From positions 74,181,345 to 74,245,344 of the forward strand of contig NC_087062.1 in NCBI RefSeq assembly GCF_963678635.1: DNA of 64,000 nt, given 5' to 3'. Shown here piece by piece: positions 54,801-64,000 of the stretch. The notes under the pieces are model-generated. The model saw only the letters and a list, made by a program, of their open reading frames with translations. It had not been told where the DNA came from and did no database searches. Positions within the stretch are counted from its first letter, which is position 1, and each line of letters begins with the position of its first letter. The position numbers and the translations under genes were made by a program. Source of the DNA: Symsagittifera roscoffensis (lineage: Eukaryota; Xenacoelomorpha; Acoela; Convolutidae).

Positions 54801-57800
54801 AGATGAGAGAGAAATCGAGAGCGTTTGATGATTTGTTTCTTAACAGTAGACCTGTTATCAATTACCATTCTCGAACATGGGTTATCACAAAAAGTCTTAA
54901 GTCTAATAAATAGAAAAGGGTACTTAGCTGAATGACTGGACACGCAAAAGTCGCAAATGTAAGTGTTCATTTTGAAAGAGTTCATTTTGATCAATATCCA
55001 GCTATTAAGTACAGCTAATGCTAAGGAAAGGTTATTAACACAGACTATTACATTACAAATAGCACTTAAGCTTCAAGTTGTCATGGATCTGTAACGTAGA
55101 GGTAGGGAAGGAGACCCGCAACAAAATAAGAGGATTCGAACCTGGACAGGGTCGGATTTTTTAATGACCTTTTTCGTATACTAGTGAAAATGCGTCCGCT
55201 CTATAAACTGAGGCATGTTACTTGGTGTATTTCTTTTTTTTTAAATTGACTGGTAGTGCTAATGCGTCATAATTGGATTGCGACACTTAGCAGTTCTGTA
55301 GACTCATAATTGGCGTGGGTCACTTAAGAAATTTTGTAGACTCAAAGTTTTACTCATTCAGTTTTTCCCAGTAGCGCTATCGGCGATATTTTTGCTTGTG
55401 TATGCGAAATGCAACTTAGCCTCTGTTTTGTTTTTGTCTTTTAAAAGTAATGAACGTAGTGAAGACTCTTTCATAGGTCTTGCTGATTTTTTTAAGGAAA
55501 AACCTCATAAGTCTCTAATAACTACAGAAGTGCATTCATACTTATTGATGCATTTATGAACGCACTTAAGTATATATGCACTTTTTGAGTTCAATTGAAA
55601 TTCATCTTCTGAAAGTGACGTAAATAGCACTTTCCAAATACGAACGTGGAAATGGCTTGAAAAAACGTGAAAAATTTCTAGTTTCGAAAGTGGAATTTAA
55701 TTTTTAGATTTCGAGTGGAATGAAAACTATACCTATTGATTCAATTATCTCAAGCTGGGTTAATGTTATCAAAAAAGCGCCAAGCATAAATTGTTCTAGA
55801 AGTGAAAGAGCTTAAAGGGCATCTATTTTTTTCTTTGAGATTCGAAAGTTGTGATTTTTCAACAAATTGTTTTTTTTTCTGTTTACTTGCGTTCATTGCT
55901 CTTTTCTAGCTGTCTATTGGCTGTTTTTGAAAATTAGAGCAAATGAATGCGTGAAAGAAATTTTTAAAGCAGGAGACGATTTGAAATTTTGTCAAAAAAA
56001 GTTTGTCATTTTTTCCTAACTTTCTTTGCAGAGTTTGACCAACGAATCATTTTTAATAGTCATTTTACTAAACGAGCTAGCGAGCGTAGTGTAATAGTTT
56101 GACTCTATTATTTTGGTAGGATTTTTGCTATAACGACTTAGTAGATTTAGAAAGTTCATAGCATCTGTTTTCTGCTATAAATTGGCAGCTAGTGTTTCAG
56201 GATTTTCAAGCGATCGTGACCTAGCGAAGAGACTCCTTTTGTTATTGTTGTTTGCCGGGATCACGTTCGGCTCGTACGTCTCCGGGTATAGAAACTTCGC
56301 GGCATCCATCGGACAAAGCACCAGGTCTGCAGGGAAAAGATGGGATAGGTTTTGGGACCATTTGAGAAGGTTGCAAGTAGCGTGGGGGCAAGGGAGCAGG
56401 TTGGGAATAGATAAAAAGGGGAGCAGGTTGGGAATAGATAAAAAGGGGAGCATGTTGGGAATAGATAGAAAGGGATATGTATAGTCCGGAAATGTAAGTT
56501 TTTGAAAGTCGGCTATAGCCGGACCGGTTTTGGTAGAGCTTACAGCGGTTTATTTCTGAAGACCGATTCTTCTGAGGGGTCAAATTTGGGAGAAGGGATA
56601 CATAAAACTTTTGAGGGAGGGTGGTTTAGTTTAAAAATAGGTTTAAAATATTTTGAAACAAAGGATACCTCATCTCGGTTATTGAAATCTACGGGAGGGT
56701 TTTCGTTGCAAGATTAATTAGACAAGTTAGAGGTTTCGTCTTTGAAGCTGTCAAGAATAGAGGGGAGTAATTGGTGAGGTGGAAAGGGTGAGTGTGGAAA
56801 AAATAGGGGAATGGGAACGGAGGGTAGAGCTGAAAAAGCTGAAGTTGAGAGAGAGTGGTCGTTTTTGAAGCTTGGTATTTACACTTCACTGTTCAGATGG
56901 GCAGTGGAACTCATGAGGGTAGAACTAATAATAACCGGAAGAGCTTGATTTGGGTAACCTGCAGGAGATGAGGTGTTTCTGGCAGGATGGTACCATGCAG
57001 TGGAGACGTAATCTAGCATGAGGGCTTTGTAATTTGCAAGTAGTTTCTTAAGTTTTCCCCAGGTTGAACATGCTATGGTTTTCAGGACTCTTATTCTGCG
57101 CACTTGTCAGCGGACTGTTTGCAGCTAGTGGCAGTACTAAGTCGGGTCAAAAGTAATCCAAGTTTTTTGTTTCTTGCTCGGCGGGAGAGTTTAATTGTTG
57201 AAATGTCAAAAGACCGAAGTGTTTGTTGTAGATATTGATAGACCATCCGGGCTGAGGGATCAGGAAGTTTTGATATCCATGATGGCATGTTAAGTCTGTT
57301 GCGGTGAAAAAGTTGGGCTAATTGAAAGAGGGAGATTGGGTATTTTGGGTCTCGTACGAAGTAGTTTGTCTGAAGTGTGGGTACTTGCATTGGTGAATTT
57401 TAGTTTAAAGCTGAGGTTTCTATTCAGTTGGCCGTTTCGATGCGCAATGAACGGTAGTTACATTTGCTTGTGGTGGCATTTTTGCTGTATAGCATGTGCA
57501 ATTCAATAGTATCTGTAGCTGCTTTATTGGTGACTAAGGCGTTGATTTCAATGGCCAGTAAGGTCATACTTTTAAATCTGACCCATATGTAAAGTTCAAC
57601 TAAATCGCAGTTGATTTTTAATTTTTCTCATTTAATTTTTAAGGCTGTTTTCTGTCGCTCGTTTGTTTGTGAAGCAGAGCTTCGTCTGTGTAAATATTAG
57701 TTACATTTTAGATCAGCAGAAAACCTTGTTCTTCGAATTGATCTCCCCGGACTCCCAATTGAAATATTTTGAGCATGATTGCATTTCGATGCCCGTTCTT

Positions 57801-59582
57801 ATCGATTTTTTCCTTTTTTGTACTAATTACCAAAACCGGTTTTTTTTCACGCTTTCTTAATTTTTATGACGTCATTTTTGATCGAGAGTGTCTAACCTTA
57901 TGTTGTTGGCTTAGGTGCTGTTTTCATGCGAATTTAGCGCAGGCAATGGTATTTACCGACATGCTTGCATAACAATGAAGCAAAATCTTGAACTGAAAAT
58001 TTTGCTAGATTCAGTGTTTTTTCTTGGTTTTCAAGATTCGATGTCGTGACTCTCATTTTTTGGCTCGCTCGCCATGCTTTTTTTGTGATGTATCGCAAGT
58101 GGGCGAAGCTCCGCTTCGACTGTGTACTTTGCACGATAGATTCCCGACCACGCATTAACTCATATAATGATTTTTTTTTTGCAGTGCATTTTGCCTGTCT
58201 GATGCTACAAGCGCTGTTCGAACGGTGGCCGGAAAGTGGCGCCATGAAGATCACGATGGAATTGGCTGCGGCGGCTGAGCAGGAAAACTCTGGCAGACAG
58301 TTTGCACCCAATTCGGCGTCCGCCACCGAGGGAGAAAGAAGACGAGACAGTAACGAGAGTGAGGCGGCAGCACTGGGAGGTGGAATTCAGCTGAAGTACC
58401 TCGGAAACAATTTCTTCTCCCTTCCTGATCACACTGTGCTCATTATAAACGAGGTTTGGATTTAAACCACTATTGTTCCGCACAGATTCTGAACGAAGAG
58501 GTCCTTGTGTAAGACCATCGAAGATGAAATCAAGCTTTTTGATTGAAATAGTCGCTTCAACTGGCGAACTTTCAAAGTAAATATCTCTTTAAATTGAAAA
58601 TGCAAAAATGGCTGCTCACTGACTTAGATGGTCTGACCCATATTTTAACATAAGTGTGTATTGTGTTGTGTTCTGTCAGATGCCGTCTGGGAAGGCGATT
58701 GCGAGATTCCTCATCCCCAGTTGTGAGAGAGACATCGAGTCCCAGACTCTGAAGGATGCACTGCCAGAATGGATCAAGGAGATTGTAATAGAGGTAATTC
58801 ACCTGCTAAAAAAACCGAAAATTGCCTGTTCAGAAATTTTTTTCACAATTGGCAAATGGAGCTTATAATCAATTCTGACTGTTTCAAAATTGTATTTTAA
58901 TTTTCTGAATTCAGCAAATAAAAAAAGTCGCCCATTTTAAATCCAGTTGTCGGATCTTGTTAATTATTTCTCACCTTATTGCAAAAATGGGGAACTTCTT
59001 TATAACGTAAAAAATCCTCAATTGAAATCAAAATACATCGAGTATAGAGTCTTCGCTCAAACTACCGTAGCTGGCTTAAAAAATTTCTTGTGTTCATACG
59101 TAAGTTTTGTTTCAGATGATTGCACCAAAATTTCACAAGCTGGCATTTTTTCTGCTGCCTCACCCAAGCTGCAATTTGAAGATTTACAACAACAAAAAGT
59201 GAGTTGCCCATGTGATTTTTTGATGATACTCTTTACATCGCCGATCAAAACCTTCGGCGCTTGAAATTCTTCTAATGGTTCCTACGACAACTAATTTTCA
59301 GCTTTAGTTAAGTGTTAACTGATCTCATTTCATCAAGAGTGATTCTGTAATTATAATAGAGATCGTCTTTCCGCAAACGACCTGTTGCCTGTGCGGAAGA
59401 TATTAGAGCACGTGGTGGAGAAAGTGTTGCGACCAGAGTCGTCTGCTCAAGACCACTACAGCACTCATGGGGGAGGAGGCAGTGCAAATAATTCCACGGG
59501 GGGCAATCATGGGGGCTCTCAGTTGACTGCAGAAGAGATGAATGAGGAAGTGGACGCACTTGAGCTAATATGCAACGACGTG
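50624..59582 (+). CDS. WDR48: WDR48/UAF1 ortholog, exons 1-13 (last exon outside the window)
   Basis: WD-repeat cofactor that in animals binds and activates the deubiquitinases USP1, USP12 and USP46 (FANCD2 and PCNA deubiquitination). Exons inferred from homology, GT-AG sites and phase: 50624-50668, 50730-50964, 51042-51254, 51322-51410, 51492-51593, 51767-51871, 53850-54074, 54142-54286, 54361-54675, 58185-58453, 58680-58793, 59116-59198, 59360-59582. They give 721 codons with every phase matching. Diagnostic sequences: [81 protein letters not shown] and [13 protein letters not shown]. The human protein continues after this point with a short SUMO-like C-terminus; no matching exon was found before 64000. 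The donor after exon 9 (gttcaa) is weak; reading through would give a truncated protein ending at 54708. Confidence 0.93.
51872..53849 (+). other. WDR48 intron 6, repeat-rich
   Basis: A 1,978-bp AT-rich intron without a coding region. It contains two copies of gcgttcattgact followed by a (g)ttggcta motif (52841 and 52942) and, near 53792, tcgcaagtggttcgaagctccgctt. Both belong to a family found again in introns 9 and 13. Confidence 0.8.
53850..54675 (+). other. WDR48: WDR48 exons 7-9: end of propeller and ancillary region
   Basis: Exon 7 encodes [17 protein letters not shown] and [15 protein letters not shown], exon 8 an Asp/Glu-rich insert ending in KASYVIEG, exon 9 [11 protein letters not shown] and [13 protein letters not shown]. 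The loop in exon 7 ([17 protein letters not shown]) is longer than in the human protein. Confidence 0.9.
55085..55160 (+). repeat. tRNA-like (SINE-like) module in WDR48 intron 9
   Basis: Contains an A-box-like taacgtagaggtag and a B-box ggattcgaacc (55132-55142) at suitable spacing. The surrounding 200 bp is repeated at 63180-63400 (intron 13) with divergence, so it is a dispersed element rather than a single tRNA gene. Confidence 0.6.
56170..57400. other. Degraded coding-like segment of unrecognised element
   Basis: The plus strand has an open frame (56182-56484) with a hydrophobic stretch [19 protein letters not shown] and three GSRLGIDKK repeats. The minus strand has two frames (57390-57091 and 57103-56879) that read like parts of one protein ([29 protein letters not shown]). 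GC content is higher than in the flanking intron. I could not name the family; a decayed transposable element is the likeliest source. Confidence 0.4.
56392..56473 (+). repeat. 27-bp minisatellite, three copies
   Basis: Three tandem copies of a 27-bp unit beginning ggggagcaggttggg, in frame (nine codons each); the third copy has two changes. Confidence 0.85.
58185..59582 (+). other. WDR48: WDR48 exons 10-13: SUMO-like domain region
   Basis: Exon 10 contains [14 protein letters not shown] and a Ser/Glu-rich loop, exon 11 IPEW-like [11 protein letters not shown], exon 12 [17 protein letters not shown], exon 13 [22 protein letters not shown] and a low-complexity Gly/Asn/His loop, ending ELICNDV. 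The corresponding human stretch is the SUMO-like domain that contacts USP1 partners. Confidence 0.88.
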
Positions 59583-59618
59583 GTTAGTTTGAGCGCTCTA
59601 ATTAGGTGTCATTGTACA

Positions 59619-62600
59619 TTGCACTGTCTCCTTTTTTTAAATTTAAGTCAAGGTTTTACAAACCGCACAATCTTTTTACAACCATTAGATAGGTAAGTCA
59701 ATGTTACCGAACATAGACTTTTTCTTTCTGGTGAACAACTAGTAGAACAAAATCCCTTGGAATCATTCATGGTAGCAGAATGATCGAATGTCTCGCCAAT
59801 AGAGATCTTCCGTGCAAGTTTAATTCGATTTTTTTTGTGTTGCTTGCAAACCATTTTTTTACATTTCATTTTAATTGCTTATTGTTTTTAAGAGTCGATG
59901 AACGTTATGATTCTTATATAGGTTTTGATGTTTTTATACGTTTGTTTTTTCAGGAAAAAGTCTTAAAATTAGTTCACGTTCTTCACGATAGCGAGCGTAG
60001 TGTATAATTAAAATTCGATTTTCCGGTATTTGACGTTTGATTTGTTCTTCAGGTAATTTCATTTTCTTTATTAAAAGGAAGGAAAACTTCATTATCGAAC
60101 AGCTAAAGTATAAAGGTCACGAAAAACGTGATCGACTTCTAATTTCCTGAATGGATTTAAGTTTTCAGGTTTACCAGCAGAATAAAGACATTACCTATTG
60201 ACCTTGTTATCTCAAATTGAGTTTTATGATAAATGCGTTTGTAATAAATTGATTTTGAAATTCAAAAAGTTATAAGCCAACATATGGTTTAATGTTTTAG
60301 TTCGAAAGTTGACAAAGTTTTTTTAAATTCATTTATTCTTGTTTCCTGGCGTTCATTGACTCTTTTCCAAGTGGTTGTTGGCTATGTTTGTTGTTTTGTT
60401 TCGGTCGTATAGTTTTGGCTGATTATACGTCTGTTTGGTTGCCATAAATTTTGTTTGAGGGATCAAATTATTGGAATTTGTTAATGCTTCGGGGTTGGCG
60501 TAAAACTGGAGTTTCAAAATTTTTATGGCTCAAAATTTTGTTTTCAGCTCAACGGTCGTCTACCCAAGTTTTGTCTTTTTGTCTTTGTATGTACCGCTTG
60601 ATTACCCAAGCTAGCTAGCAAGCATAGTTGTATATTAGGAATCTGCTTTTTCAACTCAACTTGGAAATAAGAAACTTTAGCGGCATAGCATTGACAATTC
60701 AATAGCATGCGTTTATCCGCCTTATTGGTGACTAGAGTGTTAAGAGATTCAAGATTGCATAGCGCAGATGGGAGGACGTCAGACTCTGACTTTCCAGATC
60801 AGTGGTTCGATTCCGTCAAATAGGATAAGTTATATTTCTTAAGGCTTAATTTTACCTTTTTCATAATTTCTCTGGCTTTTAGAGCTACTTTTTGCCGTTT
60901 TCTCGGTTGTGTTAGCAATGTGCAGCTTCGCCTCTGTGTTTTGCATTGCTATTCCTAAAGGTATTGAAAAGAGTTCTAAAACTTTGGTATTAGTTTGCAT
61001 GTTTGGACCCCAAAAATGCTGCAGTTCCGTATAAAACAATTATTTTGGCCTTTTCATTTATTGAGCGAGAATAAATTACCAAGCAAGATTGTACAAACTG
61101 TTTTCAAATTCTTCAATTTGAGTTTTTCCATGTCACTCTCGCCACATAAATTCGTCTAAGTGTTCTTCAAGTCAGTTTAGTCTGATTAATATAATTTGTT
61201 GTTTCAACGTAATTCAGTTCAGTGTTCCAAGTTTATATCTTCTAGTGTAATGAATTGTTGAGCTAGTGAAAATTTGTTCTGTCTTTAAAAAGAAATCTTG
61301 GCCACAACTTTAACTCGTTTGGCTGTCGGTTACAACGCTTTATAAAGGCCATTATTGAAAGGAGTAAAAAGAATAGTTCTTTTCCGAAAAACATTGATAT
61401 CTACCATATAAAAGTAATGTCATAGAATCGCATATTGCACTGTCTCCTTTTTTTAAATTTAAGTCAAGGTTTTACAAACCGCACAATCTTTTTACAACCA
61501 TTAGATAGGTAAGTCAATGTTACCGAACATAGACTTTTTCTTTCTGGTGAACAACTAGTAGAACAAAATCCCTTGGAATCATTCATGGTAGCAGAATGAT
61601 CGAATGTCTCGCCAATAGAGATCTTCCGTGCAAGTTTAATTCGATTTTTTTTGTGTTGCTTGCAAACCATTTTTTTACATTTCATTTTAATTGCTTATTG
61701 TTTTTAAGAGTTGATGAACGTTATGATTCTTATATAGGTTTTGATGTTTTTATACGTTTGTTTTTTCAGGAAAAAGTCTTAAAATTAGTTCACGTTCTTC
61801 ACGATAGCGAGCGTAGTGTATAATTAAAATTCGATTTTCCGGTATTTGACGTTTGATTTGTTCTTCAGGTAATTTCATTTTCTTTATTAAAAGGAAGGAA
61901 AACTTCATTATCGAACAGCTAAAGTATAAAGGTCACGAAAAACGTGATCGACTTCTAATTTCCTGAATGGATTTAAGTTTTCAGGTTTACCAGCAGAATA
62001 AAGACATTACCTATTGACCTTGTTATCTCAAATTGAGTTTTATGATAAATGCGTTTGTAATAAATTGATTTTGAAATTCAAAAAGTTATAAGCCAACATA
62101 TGGTTTAATGTTTTAGTTCGAAAGTTGACAAAGTTTTTTTTAATTCATTTTTTCTTGTTTCCTGGCGTTCATTGACTCTTTTCCAAGTGGTTGTTGGCTA
62201 TGTTTGTTGTTTTGTTTCGGTCGTATAGTTTTGGCTGATTATACGTCTGTTTGGTTGCCATAAATTTTGTTTGAGGGATCAAATTATTGGAATTTGTTAA
62301 TGCTTCGGGGTTGGCGTAAAACTGGAGTTTCAACTAGAGTGTTAAGAGATTCAAGATTGCATAGCGCAGATGGGAGGACGTCAGACTCTGACTTTCCAGA
62401 TCAGTGGTTCGATTCCGTCAAATAGGATAAGTTATATTTCTTAAGGCTTAATTTTACCTTTTTCATAATTTCTCTAGCTTTTAGAGCTACTTTTTGCCGT
62501 TTTCTCGGTTGTGTTAGCAATGTGCAGCTTTGCCTCTGTGTTTTGCATTGCTATTCCTAAAGGTATTGAAAAGAGTTCTAAAACTTTGGTAATAGTTTGC

Positions 62601-63037
62601 ATGTTTGGACCCCAAAAATGCTGCAGTTCCGTATAAAACAATTATTTTGGCCTTTTCATTTATTAAGCGAGAATAAATTACCAAGCAAGATTGTACAAAC
62701 TGTTTTCAAATTCTTCAATTTGAGTTTTTCCATGTCACTCTCGCCACATAAATTCGTCTAAGTGTTCTTTAAGTCAGTTTAGTCTGATTAATATAATTTG
62801 TTGTTTCAACGTAATTCAGTTCAGTGTTCCAAGTTTATATCTTCTAGTGTAATGAATTGTTGAGCTAGTGAAAATTTGTTCTGTCTTTAAAAAGAAATCT
62901 TGGCCACAACTTTAACTCGTTTGGCTGTCGGTTACAACGCTTTATAAAGGCCATTATTGAAAGGAGTAAAAAGAATAGTTCTTTTCCGAAAAACATTGAT
63001 CTCTACCATATAAAAGTAATGTCATAGAATCGCATAT
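59619..63037. repeat. 1.8-kb tandem duplication in intron 13
   Basis: Copy 1 is 59619-61434 and copy 2 61435-63037, offset 1,816 bp at the start. Both begin ttgcactgtctcc and end with agaatcgcatat. Only scattered single-base differences are visible by eye. Copy 2 lacks about 200 bp (copy-1 positions roughly 60520-60730), with a junction gtttcaa/ctagagtgtt. Confidence 0.93.
60754..60822 (+). repeat. tRNA-like (SINE-like) module, duplicated at 62357-62425
   Basis: Contains tagcgcagatgggaggacg (A-box-like) and a perfect B-box ggttcgattcc (60804-60814). A short anticodon-arm-like stem (tctg/caga) lies between. The 3' half of the acceptor stem does not pair with the 5' half, so it is not a functional tRNA gene. 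Confidence 0.6.
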
Positions 63038-63179
63038 AGAAGCTAGTTTGTGTATTACACAAGCAACGCTTGTGTTATAGTATGAACTATCTTTTTTTTC
63101 AACCTAAGTCGCAAATATTGCTGCGACAAAATGTGTTCATTTTGAAAGTGTTAATTTTGATCCAGCTATTAAGTACAGA

Positions 63180-63400
63180 CAATGCTATGGATATTAACAC
63201 GGACTATTATATAACGAATAGCACTTTAGCTTCAATGTATCATGGTTCTATAGCGTAGAGGTAGCGAAGGCGACCAGCAACAAAATAAGAGGGTTGGAAT
63301 TTGGGCAGGGTCGGATTTTTTAATGAACTTTTCGAATACTAGCCAAAATGCATCCGCTTTATAAATTGAGGCATGTTAGTTGTAATTTTTTTTTCAAAAT
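63180..63400 (+). repeat. Second copy of the intron-9 SINE-like element
   Basis: Matches 55030-55240 over about 200 bp, including gtagaggtag and gggtcggattttttaatga; its B-box is degenerate (gggttggaattt). Confidence 0.7.
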
Positions 63401-63887
63401 GACTGATACTACTGATGCTTCTTTATTGGCTTGACTCACTTAGCAATTATCTAGACACATAATTGGCGTGCGTCACTTAAGAAATTTTGTAGACTCAAAG
63501 TTTTACTCATTCAATTTTTTCCAGTAGCTTTGTCGGTCATATTTCTGCTTGTGTATGCGAAGTGCAACTTCGCATCTGTGTGAAAGCTCATCAATCATGA
63601 CATTTAAAATTGTTTTAGCAAAGCTAGCCGATTGCTATCCAAGAATTATAAAACTTCCGATCACCATATTTGAGATAAAGAGAAAAACAAAGAAAATTTT
63701 TCAAAAAGTTTTTCATAATTCTCGTTTGATTAAACAAAGCCAAACTGACTTTTTTTAGGTAAAATATTGTTGAAAACGCAAATATTGTTGCGATAAAATG
63801 TGTTCATTTTGAAAGTGTTCATTTTCATCAATAACCAGCTATTTAAAACAGTCCATGCTAAGGATTTTAACACAGACTGTTATTGTT

Positions 63888-63916
63888 CCGACTTTCGTAA
63901 CGAAAGTAACGGAATA
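63888..63916. repeat. Imperfect inverted repeat near window end
   Basis: ttccgactttcgt and acgaaagtaacggaa form a near-palindrome (ctttcgt/acgaaag and ttccg/cggaa). It could be the terminus of a further repeat element; the window ends too soon to tell. Confidence 0.45.
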
Positions 63917-64000
63917 TCTATGCTCGGTGTGGTTTTTTTTCTTCAGAAAAATTTCGACTATTTAACTAGCTATTTTTGACGGGATTTTTTTATATCATTC

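Larger units (their letters stand above)
54676..58184 (+). other. WDR48 intron 9, 3.5 kb with several repeat remnants
   Basis: Holds a tRNA-like module (55085-55160), dispersed-repeat pieces (55440-55480, 55880-55930, 56076-56100), a degraded coding segment (56170-57400), and gcagagcttcgtctgtg near 57674. No exon with WDR48 homology lies inside. Confidence 0.75.
59583..64000 (+). other. WDR48 intron 13 (incomplete), tandemly duplicated
   Basis: At least 4.4 kb without an exon. Dominated by a tandem duplication (59619-61434 and 61435-63037) and, after 63040, repeat sequence related to intron 9. Confidence 0.75.

Noticed and set aside
61464-61823. Small genes duplicated at 59648-60007 and 61464-61823
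   Set aside because: The open frames on both strands come from the intronic tandem duplication and overlap each other without homology or codon bias.
59583-64000. Final WDR48 exon within the window
   Set aside because: I looked for the LDPNMDLRTVKHFIWKSGG-type ending in plus-strand frames and found nothing similar.

Overview
The window is eukaryotic and animal-like. A single host gene with short phase-matched GT-AG introns and long AT-rich introns (an ortholog of WDR48/UAF1, 50624-59582 and beyond) sits next to a 49-kb nest of retroelements. I cannot assign the phylum from sequence alone; an invertebrate metazoan is likely. The retroelement coding regions look visibly more GC-rich than the AT-rich host introns.

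Layout. (1) 1-5965, minus strand: remnant C, a decayed and divergent Ty3/gypsy-type element (gag pseudogene, leader, primer-binding site, partial LTR). (2) 6141-6750, plus strand: Penelope-like element (PLE) fragment with a PHD-like finger inside the reverse transcriptase. (3) A second PLE copy on the minus strand was split by two later insertions and now lies in three pieces (about 6745-6811, 25083-25512, 49282-49375). (4) Element A, 6812-25082, plus strand: an 18.3-kb LTR retrotransposon with diverged LTRs, many frame breaks and two large internal deletions. (5) Element B, 25513-49281, plus strand: a 23.8-kb relative of A with nearly identical LTRs and a largely intact coding region. (6) 49376-50390: intergenic remnants and a non-LTR retrotransposon 3' end. 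(7) 50624-64000: WDR48 exons 1-13; the last exon lies outside the window. Its introns carry tRNA-like (SINE-like) modules, a dispersed repeat family and a recent 1.8-kb tandem duplication.

The most unusual system is the giant A/B retrotransposon family. Its order is LTR, 12-nt spacer, tRNA primer-binding site, a 3-kb structured leader, ORF1 (Gag with two CCHC knuckles plus aspartic protease, about 1,490 aa), ORF2 (RT, RNase H, integrase with GPY/F, and a C-terminal macrodomain), a spacer with two perfect hairpins, ORF3 (coiled coil, complete SGNH/GDSL-hydrolase motif set, a second SGNH-like domain, about 1,340 aa), ORF4 (about 1,450 aa, no recognised domain), 3' UTR, polypurine tract and LTR. 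ORF3 and ORF4 occupy the place where an env gene sits in retrovirus-like elements, but neither looks like an envelope protein. Copies of the polypurine-tract sequence recur inside pol, and ORF1 and ORF2 meet by a -1 frame change inside the RT domain in both copies. Element B is recent but already broken in ORF1, ORF3 and ORF4. The wild-type frame at the ORF1 and ORF4 breaks and the sense codon at the ORF3 stop can be read from copy A.
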